From assembly GCA_030148025.1 (NCBI GenBank), contig JASBUG010000003.1, positions 62,001-126,000 on the forward strand: DNA of 64,000 nucleotides. Reading direction: 5' to 3'. Source of the stretch: Flavobacteriaceae bacterium (GTDB taxonomy: Bacteria > Bacteroidota > Bacteroidia > Flavobacteriales > Flavobacteriaceae). Positions 24,184-34,577 of this stretch are shown here, one piece after another; position 1 is the stretch's first letter; each line of letters starts with the position of its first letter. The notes beneath the pieces are model-generated. The model was not told the origin of the DNA, ran no database searches, and saw only the letters and a list, made by a program, of their open reading frames with translations. A program made the translations under genes and the position numbers.

Positions 24184-25269
24184 ATGAAATTACACAAAGC
24201 ATTACTACTATTACTTTTTACAGTTTCTACAAGTCTTATAGCACAAGACTTAACCTTTGAAGAATATAATCCAACATCTACTTTGGTTGTTCCAGGAAAA
24301 GTCATTAAAAGGGCAAAATTTCCATTTATTGATGTACATGGACATCAGTACAGGATGCCAAATCAAAATTTAGCACCTGTAATAGCAGCTATGGACACCT
24401 TGAATATGCAGATTATGGTGAATTTAAGTGGTCGTTCAGGGAATGATCTAATGAAATCGGTTGCAAATATCAAGAGCAATTATCCGAATAGGTTTGTAGT
24501 GTTTGCAAATATTAATTTTGAGGGCGCAGGAGCTGAAGGTTGGATAGAAAAAACTGTAGCACAGTTTGAGCAAGATGTTAAGAATGGCGCTCGCGGTTTA
24601 AAGGTGTATAAAAGTTTAGGGCTGCGTAATAAAGATGCACAAGGAAATAGATTAGCTATTGATGACCCTAGATTAGATCCAATTTGGGCAAAATGTGGCG
24701 AATTAGGAGTTCCTGTGTTAATACATGCTGCAGATCCAAAATCGTTTTGGGATGATTTTGATGGAGATAATGAACGTTGGTTGGAGTTAAAAACGCACCC
24801 AAGACGTAAACGTGATGCCAATAATCCTGCACCTTGGGAGCAGATTATAGCAGAACAGCATAATATGTTTAGAAAGCACCCGAATACCACCTTTATCAAT
24901 GCACATATGGGATGGTTTGCTAATAACCTTGGAAAGTTAGGTGAGTTACTGGATGAGATGCCAAATATGAATGTTGGTATAGGCGCTATTATAGCTGAAT
25001 TAGGACGTCAACCACGATTTGCAAAGAAATTCTTTATCAAATATCAAGATCGAATTTTATTTGGTAAAGATAGTTGGAAACCAAACGAATTCCCTACTTA
25101 TTTTAGAGTATTAGAAAGTGATGATGAATATTTTCCTTATCATAAAAAATATCATGCCTTTTGGCCAATGTACGGACTTGATCTTCCTGATGAAGTTTTG
25201 AAAAAAGTATATTATAAAAATGCACTACGAATAGTTCCAGGATTGGATAAGAGTTTATTTCCTAATTAG
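24184..25269 (+). CDS. Exported amidohydrolase (TIM-barrel metal-dependent hydrolase)
   Basis: A 361-residue amidohydrolase_2-type enzyme with signal peptide (1-20, STSLIAQ). Metal ligands visible: His52 and His54 (IDVHGHQ), a His in VLIHAADP, a His in FINAHMGW, and a C-terminal Asp in LFGKDSW. The family covers decarboxylases and lactonases such as the ACMSD group. The substrate cannot be assigned, and export is atypical. Convergent with the carboxylase operon. Confidence 0.85.
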   Translation: MKLHKALLLLLFTVSTSLIAQDLTFEEYNPTSTLVVPGKVIKRAKFPFIDVHGHQYRMPNQNLAPVIAAMDTLNMQIMVNLSGRSGNDLMKSVANIKSNYPNRFVVFANINFEGAGAEGWIEKTVAQFEQDVKNGARGLKVYKSLGLRNKDAQGNRLAIDDPRLDPIWAKCGELGVPVLIHAADPKSFWDDFDGDNERWLELKTHPRRKRDANNPAPWEQIIAEQHNMFRKHPNTTFINAHMGWFANNLGKLGELLDEMPNMNVGIGAIIAELGRQPRFAKKFFIKYQDRILFGKDSWKPNEFPTYFRVLESDDEYFPYHKKYHAFWPMYGLDLPDEVLKKVYYKNALRIVPGLDKSLFPN

Positions 25270-25293
25270 AAAATACTATAGATTAAAAAAAAC

Positions 25294-25423
25294 TGTCATT
25301 CTGAATGAAATGAAGAATCTTTTTGTAGCACTTTATAATAAAGTGTTATAGATTTTTCGACTTATTTCATAAGCTACTATCATTGAAAATATTTTTTCAA
25401 TGATAGTAATGCTCAAAATGACA
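25294..25423. repeat. Palindromic intergenic repeat, copy 1
   Basis: A 130-bp element bounded by TGTCATTCTGAATGA and CTCAAAATGACA. It contains two internal hairpins: CACTTTAT-A-ATAAAGTG and a 15-bp stem (TACTATCATTGAAAA with its complement, loop TATT). The same layout and end motifs recur at 34419-34565. Lies between convergent genes, so it may also act as a terminator. Confidence 0.75.
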
Positions 25424-25436
25424 ACTTTTACAAACT

Positions 25437-26978
25437 CTATAATGGAATATTTCCATGCTTTTTTTCAGGAAGTTTTGTGTCCTTGTCTTCCAGCATTGCA
25501 AAAGCTTTAATAAGCTTTCTTCTAGTGTCTTTTGGAAGGATGACTTCATCGATAAAACCACGTCTTGCTGCTCTATACGGATTTGCGAATTTCTCAGCAT
25601 ATTCAGCTTCTTTTTCCTTCCATTTAGCCTCAGGGTCATCAGCTTCTTTAATTTCTCGTTTGAAGATAATTTCCGCAGCTCCTTTAGCTCCCATTACTGC
25701 GATTTCTGCACTTGGCCATGCAAAATTCATATCTGCACCAATATGTTTAGAGTTCATTACATCGTAAGCGCCTCCGTAAGCTTTACGCGTAATAACAGTT
25801 ACTCTAGGCACAGTTGCTTCGCTAAATGCATATAGTAGTTTTGCACCATGAACAATAATACCATTCCATTCTTGGTCTGTTCCTGGTAAGAATCCTGGAA
25901 CATCTTCTAACACTAATAACGGAATATTAAAGGCATCACAAAAACGTACAAATCGAGCTGCTTTAGTAGAGCTGTTTACATCCAATACACCTGCTAAGAA
26001 CATTGGTTGGTTGGCAACTATACCAATACTTTTTCCACCTAAACGCGCAAAACCTACAATAATGTTCTCTGCAAAATCTTTATGAATTTCATAGAAAGAA
26101 TCCTTATCTATAATACCTTCAATAACCTCGTGCATATCATAAGGTTTGTTTGGATTATCAGGAACAATAGAGGAGAGGCTTCCACGAATTTCATCTGCTA
26201 GTTTGTAAGGTAGATCCTTTGGTTTTTCCTTATTGTTCTGTGGTAAATAACTAAGTAATCTTTTTACATCTTCCAATCCAGCAACATCATTTGTTGAAGT
26301 TACGTGTGCTACACCAGACTTTGAAGAGTGTGTACTTGCACCACCTAACTCTTCACTCGTCACTTCTTCATTAGTCACAGTTTTAACAACATTTGGTCCT
26401 GTAACAAACATATAACTTGTGTCTTGAACCATAATGGTAAAGTCGGTCATTGCAGGAGAATATACAGCGCCACCAGCACAAGGTCCCATAATAGCTGAGA
26501 TTTGTGGAATAACACCTGATGCCATGACATTTCTGTAGAAAATATCTGCATAACCTCCTAATGATCTTACACCTTCCTGAATACGTGCACCACCAGAATC
26601 ATTTAATCCAATTACAGGAGCTCCAACTTTCATGGCTAGATCCATGATCTTACAGATCTTTTCGGCATGTGTTTCAGATAGTGAGCCACCGAAAACGGTA
26701 AAATCCTGCGCAAATACATATACCAAACGTCCGTCTACAGTACCGTAACCTGTTACCACACCATCACCATAGTATTGTTGATCTGACATACCAAAGTCTT
26801 TGGTTCTATGGGTAACTAAGGCTCCAATTTCTTCAAATGAACCGTTATCTAGTAAATATGCAATACGCTCACGTGCTGTTAGTTTTTTGTTTTTATGTTG
26901 TCTTTCAATACGAGCTTCGCCACCTCCTAAATAGGCTTGTTGTAAGCGTTCGTTCAATGCTTTTATTTTATCGTCCAT
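25437..26978 (-). CDS. pccB: Acyl-CoA (propionyl-CoA) carboxylase beta subunit, carboxyltransferase
   Basis: A 513-residue carboxyltransferase that moves CO2 from carboxybiotin to an acyl-CoA, most likely propionyl-CoA. Motifs are [56 protein letters not shown] and, in the C-terminal half, the second oxyanion region [17 protein letters not shown]. It is last in the operon BCCP-BC-CT, 4 bp after the BC gene. Substrate (propionyl versus methylcrotonyl) is not certain, but length and architecture favour PCC. Confidence 0.93.
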   Translation of the reverse strand: MDDKIKALNERLQQAYLGGGEARIERQHKNKKLTARERIAYLLDNGSFEEIGALVTHRTKDFGMSDQQYYGDGVVTGYGTVDGRLVYVFAQDFTVFGGSLSETHAEKICKIMDLAMKVGAPVIGLNDSGGARIQEGVRSLGGYADIFYRNVMASGVIPQISAIMGPCAGGAVYSPAMTDFTIMVQDTSYMFVTGPNVVKTVTNEEVTSEELGGASTHSSKSGVAHVTSTNDVAGLEDVKRLLSYLPQNNKEKPKDLPYKLADEIRGSLSSIVPDNPNKPYDMHEVIEGIIDKDSFYEIHKDFAENIIVGFARLGGKSIGIVANQPMFLAGVLDVNSSTKAARFVRFCDAFNIPLLVLEDVPGFLPGTDQEWNGIIVHGAKLLYAFSEATVPRVTVITRKAYGGAYDVMNSKHIGADMNFAWPSAEIAVMGAKGAAEIIFKREIKEADDPEAKWKEKEAEYAEKFANPYRAARRGFIDEVILPKDTRRKLIKAFAMLEDKDTKLPEKKHGNIPL

Positions 26979-26982
26979 TATA

Positions 26983-28425
26983 TTATCGTATTGGTAATCT
27001 TATTAGTTCTTTATCTTTTAAATACTGCTTTATAGCTAATAACGAGGCTATTTTAGCTTCTTCACTATGCAAACTCTCCAAGGCTTCAGCCGAATAATAT
27101 TTCTTTACAAAATGTGTATCGAAATTTCCTGAGCGGAAAGCCTCATGCTCGCATACAAAACGACCAAAAGGAAGTGTTGTTTGCACACCTTCTATCTGGT
27201 AGTTATCTATAGCTTGTATCATGAGCTGAATAGCTTCATCTCTGGTTTGTCCGTAGGTGATAAGCTTAGAGATCATAGGATCGTAGTAGATTGGAATATC
27301 CATACCTTCTTCAAAACCATTATCAACTCTTATGTTTTTACCAACAGGGAGTTTATAAACCTCTAAATTTCCAATACTAGGAAGGAAATCATTTAAAGGA
27401 TCTTCGGCATATACACGTAATTCAACTGCATGACCAGTAATTGAAAGGTCATCTTGAGTTATTGGTAGAGTTTCACCTCTAGCTACTTTAATCTGCAATT
27501 CAACTAGATCAACACCAGAGATTAATTCAGTTACAGGGTGTTCTACTTGTAATCGCGTGTTCATTTCCAGAAAGTAGAAATTATGATCGGCATCTAATAA
27601 GAACTCCACCGTTCCAGCTCCAACATAATCACAAGACTTCGCAACATCAATAGCTGCTTGTCCCATTTTTTCTCTTAGTTCAGGCGTTAAAACTGCTGAA
27701 GGGGCTTCTTCAACTACTTTTTGGTGACGACGTTGAATAGAGCATTCACGTTCAAAAAGATGCACAACATTACCATGTGTATCTGCCATCACTTGAATTT
27801 CGACGTGTCGAGGAGAAGTAACATATTTCTCGACAAATACAGAACCATCACCAAACGCTGAAGTCGCTTCACTAATGGCACGCTCCATTTGCTCTTCAAC
27901 ATCTTTTTCTTGTTCAACTACACGCATACCTTTTCCACCACCACCTGCAGCAGCTTTTATAAGAATAGGGAACCCTATTTGTTTGGCAATCTCTACAGCT
28001 TCTTTTGGATCTGTAATAGCGTGATCCACACCTGGAACCATAGGAATATCATAATCTTTTACAGCATCTTTGGCAGCCAGTTTGTCTCCCATCATTTTTA
28101 TGGCTTTAGATCTTGGGCCAATAAAAGTGATGTTGTTTTTTTCTGCTAGTTCAGCAAAATCTGCATTTTCACTAAGGAAACCATAACCTGGGTGAATACC
28201 ATCCACATCCAATGATTTTGAAATTTCAATTATTTTTTCTCCTAATAGATATGATTGATTTGAAGGTGCTTCACCAATGCACACAGCTTCATCTGCAAAC
28301 TTAACATGAGGTGCATTTCTATCAACAGTTGAGTAAACCGCAACCGTTTTTATTCCCATTTTTTTTGCGGTACGCATTACACGTATTGCAATTTCACCAC
28401 GATTTGCTACTAATATCTTTTTCAT
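26983..28425 (-). CDS. Biotin carboxylase subunit of acyl-CoA carboxylase
   Basis: A 480-residue ATP-grasp enzyme that carboxylates biotin on the BCCP. Features are [20 protein letters not shown], the glycine-rich [13 protein letters not shown], and the active-site [14 protein letters not shown]. Start set at ATG 28425 ([10 protein letters not shown]), one base after the BCCP stop; a TTG at 28434 would overlap. The protein lacks its own biotinyl domain, provided by the separate upstream gene. Confidence 0.93.
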   Translation of the reverse strand: MKKILVANRGEIAIRVMRTAKKMGIKTVAVYSTVDRNAPHVKFADEAVCIGEAPSNQSYLLGEKIIEISKSLDVDGIHPGYGFLSENADFAELAEKNNITFIGPRSKAIKMMGDKLAAKDAVKDYDIPMVPGVDHAITDPKEAVEIAKQIGFPILIKAAAGGGGKGMRVVEQEKDVEEQMERAISEATSAFGDGSVFVEKYVTSPRHVEIQVMADTHGNVVHLFERECSIQRRHQKVVEEAPSAVLTPELREKMGQAAIDVAKSCDYVGAGTVEFLLDADHNFYFLEMNTRLQVEHPVTELISGVDLVELQIKVARGETLPITQDDLSITGHAVELRVYAEDPLNDFLPSIGNLEVYKLPVGKNIRVDNGFEEGMDIPIYYDPMISKLITYGQTRDEAIQLMIQAIDNYQIEGVQTTLPFGRFVCEHEAFRSGNFDTHFVKKYYSAEALESLHSEEAKIASLLAIKQYLKDKELIRLPIR

Positions 28426-28426
28426 C

Positions 28427-28912
28427 TTACTCAAATTCGATTAATAATTGGTTTTTCTCAACAGCATCGCCTTTTTCTACTGAAATTGCTTTAATCACAC
28501 CGTCTCTTGGTGATACAATAACATTTTCCATTTTCATGGCTTCGAGAATTAAAAGTGTGTCATTTTCTTTTATTTCCTGACCTACAGAAACTTCAATTTC
28601 TAAGATTAAACCAGGCATTGGTGCTTTAATTGAGTTAACATGACTTGAAGCACTTAATTCGAAGCCCATTTTATTGATCAATTGATCTAGATCGTCTTCT
28701 ATACTTACTGTATAAGTATTATTGTTCACTTTTACATTGTATGTCTTAGACTCGAGATCTTTAGTAATGATTTCTGCATCATAAGATTTATGGTCCTTTA
28801 GAATATGAAATTTGTTTGCCTCGTTACTTACAATATCTAAATCTGAGACCTCGTCTCGAGAGATATCTAAAGTTTTTGAGTTGTTAATTTTTGTTTTAAA
28901 CGTGTCACTCAT
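28427..28912 (-). CDS. Biotin carboxyl carrier protein of acyl-CoA carboxylase
   Basis: 161 residues. The C-terminal 70 residues form a biotinyl domain with EAMKMEN; Lys127 is the biotinylation site. The N-terminal half is a less conserved region, and a proline-containing linker (IKAPMPGL) precedes the biotinyl domain. First gene of the three-gene operon, so all three subunits are separate polypeptides, as in many Bacteroidota PCC systems. Confidence 0.93.
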   Translation of the reverse strand: MSDTFKTKINNSKTLDISRDEVSDLDIVSNEANKFHILKDHKSYDAEIITKDLESKTYNVKVNNNTYTVSIEDDLDQLINKMGFELSASSHVNSIKAPMPGLILEIEVSVGQEIKENDTLLILEAMKMENVIVSPRDGVIKAISVEKGDAVEKNQLLIEFE

Positions 28913-29033
28913 TGTGAATGTATATTTATGTTTTGTTCGCTTTTTATTATAGAACGCAAGTTTTCTAATTTATTAATATTTATGCTATGATAATAATCAT
29001 AAATTGTTCTTTTAGCATAAAAAATTTGTTGTG

Positions 29034-29708
29034 TTATACTTTAAAGTTAGAGTTTCTTTGATGTGCTTTGATGGCACTTCTAGACAAAATGATTCCTACT
29101 AATAATGATATAAATGCGCCTATTGAAATTCCAGGAATAAAGTTTATAAATAAGAAGAAATCATAGGCTCCGTGGAATAAAACAGCTAGCCCAAGTCCAA
29201 TAAGGTTATATTTAATCCGCTTGTTCGAAAACTTTGCTTTTCCCATATAGTAGCCCATTAAAATAGCAAAAGTTGCATGGGCAGGAATAGCGGTTACTGC
29301 TCTGATGATAGCTACTTGCATGCCTCCTTCTAATACATAAAATAAGTTTTCTACGGCTGCAAAGCCCATAGATACCATTACAGCATAAATAATACCATCA
29401 AAAGGTTCGTTAAAATCATCTTTTGGCTGTGCATAATAACGTACCATAATGTATTTACTGAATTCCTCTACAAGTGCAACTACAAAGAAAGCTTTTACAA
29501 ATTGTTGCCAAATGCTATAATCGTCTGGCAATGGTAAAAAAACATCAATCGCCAAATAAAGTATGGTTGTCACCACAATACTTAATATCGCTCCCAACAA
29601 AAAACTATATAAAAGCATTCGTTTTGATTCTTTTTCATATTTGTCTTTTATATAGATGTATATAATGACAATCAATACTGGTGTTGCAGTGGCAATTAAT
29701 AGGTTCAT
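29034..29708 (-). CDS. PrsW-family intramembrane metalloprotease
   Basis: A 224-residue membrane protein with about seven helices. The putative active-site motifs are EExxK (Glu81-Glu82, VEEFSK), the FAAVENLFY block, AIPAHATFAILMG, and FHGAYDFFLF; the acidic and histidine residues would bind zinc. PrsW in Bacillus cleaves an anti-sigma factor; a regulatory cleavage role here is only inferred. Third gene in NUDIX-aminotransferase-PrsW. Confidence 0.88.
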   Translation of the reverse strand: MNLLIATATPVLIVIIYIYIKDKYEKESKRMLLYSFLLGAILSIVVTTILYLAIDVFLPLPDDYSIWQQFVKAFFVVALVEEFSKYIMVRYYAQPKDDFNEPFDGIIYAVMVSMGFAAVENLFYVLEGGMQVAIIRAVTAIPAHATFAILMGYYMGKAKFSNKRIKYNLIGLGLAVLFHGAYDFFLFINFIPGISIGAFISLLVGIILSRSAIKAHQRNSNFKV

Positions 29709-29709
29709 A

Positions 29710-30867
29710 TTAATGAATGATCATTTTTATTTGTTTTAGTAATCTGTCGAAATCTGATTTAGTGTTAAATAAATGAATCGCTATTCTCATATAATTTCCA
29801 CGATATGAAAGGTAAATGTTTTTTTGTGAGAGTTTTTCTTTTAAATCATTAATGTTAATATTGTCTGGAATTTTAACACCAACTAAGTGATTGCCTCTAT
29901 TCTTCTGATTAGCTATTCTAAAACCTAACCCTTCCAGCTCTTTAAGAGCTTCATGTGAAATATCATGACAATATTCCTGAATGCGTTCTGGAGACCACTC
30001 AATAATTTGTTGAATTGCTTTAGTCGCCATAGGTGTTGAAATAAAATTAGCCGATTCTCCCATGCAGTAACGGTTAGCTTTTTCTTTATAACGACTTTCA
30101 TATTTTGTTAAACCTGAAAAATCTTCGCTATTTAATCTGTTAGACCAACTTTCTTCAATAGGAATTCCATTATCAAAGTAGTTTCCATAATAGGCTAATC
30201 CAAAGGAATAAGGACCTAATAACCACTTATAAGTAGCGCATATTAAAGCATCTGGTTTTATTTTTTCTACCGAAAAAGGTAATGCTCCTACAGACTGTGT
30301 TCCATCAATTACTAATAATGCATTATAGAGGTTTGTTTTTTTTCTTATTGCAGCTAGATCGAATAATGTTCCATCTGCCCAATGTACATTAGCAATAGCA
30401 ACCACAACTGTATTCTCATTTATGGCATTTAATATTTCTTGGTTCCATTGATCTTCAATATTAGCCCCTTCAATAGGTTTTTTTATTGTAACTATTGAAG
30501 CTTCATGTTTTGCAGCAAGCTTTTCCCAGGCGTAATAATTGCTAGGAAATTGGTCTTCAACAACAATAATCTCATCACCTGGAGATAATGTAATATTGTT
30601 GGTTACAGTAGCAATACCATATGATACTGAAGGAATACAGGCAATTCTGTTATAATCAGAAACATCAATTAATGATGCGTATAGTTTTTTTAATTCTGTA
30701 ACTGGATTAAAGAAATCTTTAGGAAGAATAGAATATGGTGTATTCTTTTGTTTTACAGCATTCACTCCAGCTTTTTCTACTTCTTTTAAAGAAGGCGACA
30801 TATATGATGTGTTAAAATATATCACATCGTCTGGTAGATTGAATTTTTCTTTTTGGTTTTCTAGCAT
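29710..30867 (-). CDS. Class V aminotransferase-fold PLP enzyme
   Basis: 385 residues of the aminotransferase class V (NifS/isopenicillin-epimerase-like) fold. Asp188 (LLVIDGTQSVGA) binds the pyridine ring and Lys214 (LICATYKWLLGPYSFGL) should form the Schiff base. No catalytic cysteine loop of cysteine desulfurases is seen. Reaction unknown. The stop is 1 bp from the PrsW start; 3 bp after the NUDIX gene. Confidence 0.88.
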   Translation of the reverse strand: MLENQKEKFNLPDDVIYFNTSYMSPSLKEVEKAGVNAVKQKNTPYSILPKDFFNPVTELKKLYASLIDVSDYNRIACIPSVSYGIATVTNNITLSPGDEIIVVEDQFPSNYYAWEKLAAKHEASIVTIKKPIEGANIEDQWNQEILNAINENTVVVAIANVHWADGTLFDLAAIRKKTNLYNALLVIDGTQSVGALPFSVEKIKPDALICATYKWLLGPYSFGLAYYGNYFDNGIPIEESWSNRLNSEDFSGLTKYESRYKEKANRYCMGESANFISTPMATKAIQQIIEWSPERIQEYCHDISHEALKELEGLGFRIANQKNRGNHLVGVKIPDNININDLKEKLSQKNIYLSYRGNYMRIAIHLFNTKSDFDRLLKQIKMIIH

Positions 30868-30870
30868 ATT

Positions 30871-31416
30871 TTAGAGCTTCTTTAGCTTATTTATTACAAA
30901 GGAATAATATGAATAATCTGCTGGTACTAATTTAAACGATTCGTTTCGGTTTACGGTATAAAATTCAAATTCATCTACAGATAACAAACAAAGTCCATCA
31001 ACCTCTTCATCTTGTTTTTTTAAATCATTCAGAGAAACATCTAAAACACAAAAAAATACATTCTGAAATTCACAGTCTACAATGCCATTAGGGTGTTTGT
31101 TTACACTTTTTCTAACATCTATCTTTTGTAATGTAGAGGGGTTTATTGTTAGTCCGATTTCTTCTTCTACCTCTCTTAATGCAGCTTCTTCAAGAGTTTC
31201 TCCTGCCATAACATGACCAGCTACAGATACATCCCAATAATTAGGGAACGTTTCTTTGTTTGCTCCACGTTTTTGAAACAAAACCTCTTTATTGTTTGTA
31301 TAAAACCAGATATGAACAGTTCTATGAAACAAACCTTCTTTATGTGCTTCATCTTTCAAGCGGCTATAGCCAGCAGGTTCTCCAGTTTCGGTATATATGT
31401 CTAAATATTCTTCCAT
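30871..31416 (-). CDS. NUDIX hydrolase
   Basis: 181 residues. A complete Nudix box, G-x5-E-x7-REVEEEIGL, lies at residues 67-89. The N-terminal part (TGEPAGYSRLKDEAHKEGLF, HRTVHIWFY) resembles IPP-isomerase-like and uncharacterised NUDIX pyrophosphohydrolases. First gene of the three-gene operon with its own promoter. Confidence 0.88.
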   Translation of the reverse strand: MEEYLDIYTETGEPAGYSRLKDEAHKEGLFHRTVHIWFYTNNKEVLFQKRGANKETFPNYWDVSVAGHVMAGETLEEAALREVEEEIGLTINPSTLQKIDVRKSVNKHPNGIVDCEFQNVFFCVLDVSLNDLKKQDEEVDGLCLLSVDEFEFYTVNRNESFKLVPADYSYYSFVINKLKKL

Positions 31417-31468
31417 TTAGTAGTAAAGCTCAAATTTTGAGTAAAAAAATAGTACTATGTTAAGATAT

Positions 31469-31476
31469 CAAAGGTA
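31469..31476 (-). promoter_or_regulatory. -7 element of the NUDIX-PLP-PrsW operon
   Basis: Minus strand TACCTTTG, exact TAnnTTTG match, 52 nt upstream of the NUDIX ATG. Confidence 0.55.
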
Positions 31477-31528
31477 AGCTTTATTAAAAATAGTTTTTAC
31501 TGAAAAAGAATGCTATTTTTACTCTATA

Positions 31529-31561
31529 ATCGAGATTTTAATGCTCAATATTTGTCTCGAT
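31529..31561. promoter_or_regulatory. Inverted repeat upstream of penicillin acylase gene
   Basis: ATCGAGA (31529-31535) and TCTCGAT (31555-31561), 19-bp spacer. Lies between divergent promoters; an operator is possible but unsupported by a second copy. Confidence 0.3.
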
Positions 31562-31631
31562 ATTAAACATTAGTTTACAATTTTGATCATATTTTTTGCA
31601 AGAGTTGTTTACTAAAACTCACATTATACAT

Positions 31632-34019
31632 ATGCGTACATTAAAAAAGATTCTTTTAGGACTAGCAGTCGTTTTAGTGCTGTTGGTTATTGCTGGTTTT
31701 GTTTATAAAAACTCGCTTGAACCTCAATATTCGGGAGATTTACAACTACAAAATCTAAATGAAGAGGTGATTACTTATTTTGATGATTATGGTATTCCAC
31801 ATATCTATGCTAATAATCAAAAAGATGCCTATACTACCTTAGGATATTTGCACGCTCAAGATAGATTATGGCAAATGGAACTAATGCGTCGTATTGCTCC
31901 AGGTAGATTATCAGAAATACTGGGAAAAGATCTTCTTAAAACCGATAAATTCTTTGCTACTTTGGGTGTAGATGAAGCATCTCAAAAAGCTGTTAATGGA
32001 TTAGATAAGAATAGCGATGCTTATAAAATGAGTATGGCATACATAGATGGTGTGAATCAGTTTTTAAACGAAGGACCAACACCAATCGAATTTACACTTG
32101 TTGGTGTTGAAAAGGAACCATATACCCTAAAGGATATGTATAACATTTTTGGATATATGGCTTTTAGTTTTGCTCAGGCACAAAAAACAGATCCTATGCT
32201 TACGGCTATTCAGGAAAAGCTAGGAGCTGAGTATTTAAAAGACCTGGATGTGAATCCTAATCCTAATGGAACGCTAATAAAGAATAGCAAACCAACTTTA
32301 GAGGCTATTCAAGATTTATCTACTGAAATTGTAGCAATCACAAATAAACTGCCTATTCCAGCCTTTATTGGTAGTAATAGTTGGGTAGTGTCGCCAAAAA
32401 AGACAAGTACAGGAAAAGTGATGTTTGCAAACGATCCGCATATTGGGTATGCGCAACCATCCGTTTGGTATGAAGCGCATATTGTAACACCAGATTACGA
32501 GATGTATGGTTACCATTTAGCAGGTATTCCGTTTCCTCTATTAGGACATAATAGAGACTATGCTTATGGCTTGACCATGTTTGAAAATGATGATATCGAT
32601 TTTTATAAAGAAGAAAATAATCCATCAAATGCAAATCAGTATAAAACTCCTGAAGGCTATGCAGATTATGTAACAACATCTAAAACGATCAAAATTAAAG
32701 ATGAGGAAGCTGTAACTATCGAGATAAAAACTTCACGTCATGGACCAATAATGACTGATGTACAAGACGAATTAACAGGAAGTGATCCTATTGCATTAGC
32801 TTGGGTATATACGCAACATAAAATAGAAGTTTTAGAAGCAGTCTATGGAATTTCTCATGCGTCAAGTATGGAAGATTTTAAAAGTTCGGTAGCTAAAATT
32901 CATGCTCCAGGGCTAAACGTAATGTATGGAGATGCAGAAGATAACGTTGCGTGGTGGGCAGCAGGAAAACTTTATAAACATAAGGAACATGTAAACCCTA
33001 AGTTTGTTTTAAACGGAGCTAGTGGAGAAGATGATCCGATTGAATATTTAAGTTTTGATAATAATCCAATGGCTGAAAATCCAGAATGGAATTATGTGTA
33101 TTCTGCTAACAATCAACCAGACTCTATTGCTGGAATGTTATATCCTGGATATTATTTACCAGAGGACAGAGGTAGACGTGTTGTAGAACTTTTAGAACCA
33201 AAGAATAATTGGAATAGAGAGAGTTTCTCGGCAATGATTCTAGATGTTACTTCGCCTGTAGCTGTTGAGAATATTAAAATTATGACCAAAGTTCTAGATT
33301 TTAATGCTCTTACAAAAAATCAGCAGCGCGCTATGGATATGTTACAATTATGGAAAGGTGAAAGCACTAACGATGCCATAGCACCAACCATTTATCAGCG
33401 CTTTATGTATCGTTATATGGAAAACACGTTTAAGGATGATCTAGGTGAGACCTTGTATGATCAGCTGCTAAAAACACATTTAGTTAAGCGTTCAATAGCA
33501 ATTCAATTGGCAAATGATGCTTCTGTTTGGTGGGATAATGCCGAAACAAAAGATGTAGTAGAAACCAAGGCTGATATTTTAAACAAGTCGTTTGTAGAGG
33601 CTATAACGTCTTTAGAAACCCAATTAGGAGAAGATATTATCAATTGGAAATGGGACACAGTACATACTTTAGAACATGGTCATGCCTTAGGAGCAGTAGA
33701 AAGTTTGCGTCCTTATTTTAATGTTGGACCGTTTGGAGTAGGAGGTACTGAAGAAGTGATCGATAATAAAGCCTTCGATTTTAATGATTTGGGAGTGTAT
33801 GATGTAAAAGCTGGACCTTCAACACGTCGTATTGTTGATTTTTCAGATATTGAGAATAGTATTAGTATTTTACCAACAGGTCAATCTGGAAATCCTTTTA
33901 GTGAACACTACGACGACCAAGCTGAGATGTATGCTAAGGGTGAGTTTAGAAAAATGAAGATGAATAAAGAAGAGATTATTAAAACTTCAAGACTATTAAA
34001 AATATCTCCTAAAAACTAA
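31632..34019 (+). CDS. Penicillin acylase family (Ntn) hydrolase
   Basis: 795 residues from ATG 31632, which places a signal peptide or membrane anchor (ILLGLAVVLVLLVIAGFVY) at residues 7-25. Penicillin amidase fold: alpha-chain region with TLGYLHAQDRLWQMELMRR, then the autocatalytic site GSNSW, where Ser248 would become the N-terminal nucleophile of the beta chain. Likely periplasmic, perhaps acting on acyl-homoserine lactones or other amides; the natural substrate is unknown. A hairpin terminator follows. Confidence 0.92.
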   Translation: MRTLKKILLGLAVVLVLLVIAGFVYKNSLEPQYSGDLQLQNLNEEVITYFDDYGIPHIYANNQKDAYTTLGYLHAQDRLWQMELMRRIAPGRLSEILGKDLLKTDKFFATLGVDEASQKAVNGLDKNSDAYKMSMAYIDGVNQFLNEGPTPIEFTLVGVEKEPYTLKDMYNIFGYMAFSFAQAQKTDPMLTAIQEKLGAEYLKDLDVNPNPNGTLIKNSKPTLEAIQDLSTEIVAITNKLPIPAFIGSNSWVVSPKKTSTGKVMFANDPHIGYAQPSVWYEAHIVTPDYEMYGYHLAGIPFPLLGHNRDYAYGLTMFENDDIDFYKEENNPSNANQYKTPEGYADYVTTSKTIKIKDEEAVTIEIKTSRHGPIMTDVQDELTGSDPIALAWVYTQHKIEVLEAVYGISHASSMEDFKSSVAKIHAPGLNVMYGDAEDNVAWWAAGKLYKHKEHVNPKFVLNGASGEDDPIEYLSFDNNPMAENPEWNYVYSANNQPDSIAGMLYPGYYLPEDRGRRVVELLEPKNNWNRESFSAMILDVTSPVAVENIKIMTKVLDFNALTKNQQRAMDMLQLWKGESTNDAIAPTIYQRFMYRYMENTFKDDLGETLYDQLLKTHLVKRSIAIQLANDASVWWDNAETKDVVETKADILNKSFVEAITSLETQLGEDIINWKWDTVHTLEHGHALGAVESLRPYFNVGPFGVGGTEEVIDNKAFDFNDLGVYDVKAGPSTRRIVDFSDIENSISILPTGQSGNPFSEHYDDQAEMYAKGEFRKMKMNKEEIIKTSRLLKISPKN

Positions 34020-34038
34020 GTAAAGAAAACATATAATG

Positions 34039-34068
34039 ATGGTCGCTAATGAAAACGTTAGCGACCAT
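34039..34068. terminator. Bidirectional terminator between penicillin acylase and yciI-like genes
   Basis: An 11-bp perfect stem (ATGGTCGCTAA, 34039-34049; TTAGCGACCAT, 34058-34068) followed by TTTATTTT on the plus strand. Confidence 0.85.
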
Positions 34069-34356
34069 TTATTTTATCAGAAAACTTAACTCTTGGCTAG
34101 TTTTTGTTGGTATAAATTCAGTTATCTCGTAATTAGCTAGGTCATGAATTTTAAAAGGATCTTTGTTTATAATACTTTCTATTTCATTTTTACTATTGAG
34201 GTTAGATAATATAATACCTCCAGTTCTCGGAATTTTTCTTCCAGAAGCAATAAAGTTACCTAACTCATATTGTTTGTTTAAATAATCTATATGCTCATTC
34301 AAAAACTCGTCAACCCTTTCAAGTTCGGTTTTATAGGTTAAATTAATTATAAACAT
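34069..34356 (-). CDS. YciI-like protein
   Basis: 95 residues with the compact YciI fold. Family elements: MFIINLTYKT strand, an ERVDEFLNEHIDYLNK helix with conserved histidine, FIASGRKIPRTGGIILS and the ending LANYEITEFIPT. YCII proteins resemble dehalogenase-like or small ferredoxin-like enzymes; no function is proven. Convergent with the penicillin acylase gene. Confidence 0.85.
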   Translation of the reverse strand: MFIINLTYKTELERVDEFLNEHIDYLNKQYELGNFIASGRKIPRTGGIILSNLNSKNEIESIINKDPFKIHDLANYEITEFIPTKTSQELSFLIK

Positions 34357-34383
34357 GTATTAATAGGTTATAGTTTAAAAATA

Positions 34384-34410
34384 AAAGGTTGATAATAAAT
34401 CAACCCTTTT
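34384..34410 (-). terminator. Rho-independent terminator of the M42 peptidase transcript
   Basis: AAAAGGTTGAT and ATCAACCCTTTT form a hairpin with one bulged base; reading on the minus strand it is followed by TTTTATTTTT. It lies beyond the repeat cluster, about 290 bp after the M42 stop. Confidence 0.55.
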
Positions 34411-34418
34411 ATAATTCT

Positions 34419-34565
34419 TGTCATTTCGAGAAGAGCAAAGCGACATCGAGAAATCTCATAATTATGAGCTATAATAGTTACTATTTGTTGAGATTTTTCG
34501 ACTGCATTTCATAAGCTGCCATTATTGAAAATATATTTTCAATAATGGCAATGCTCAAAATGACA
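34419..34565. repeat. Palindromic intergenic repeat, copy 2
   Basis: Same family as 25294-25423: begins TGTCATTTCGAG and ends CTCAAAATGACA. It contains a perfect 34-bp palindrome at 34517-34550 (arms TGCCATTATTGAAAATA and its complement), with AAGCT just before and AATGCTCAAAATGACA just after, as in copy 1. The 343-bp gap 34357-34699 holds only repeats and a terminator. Confidence 0.75.
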
Positions 34566-34577
34566 TTTTGTTATTTC

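Noticed and set aside
25455..25835. Plus-strand frames opposite pccB
   Set aside because: The carboxyltransferase on the minus strand is unequivocal; these are shadows.
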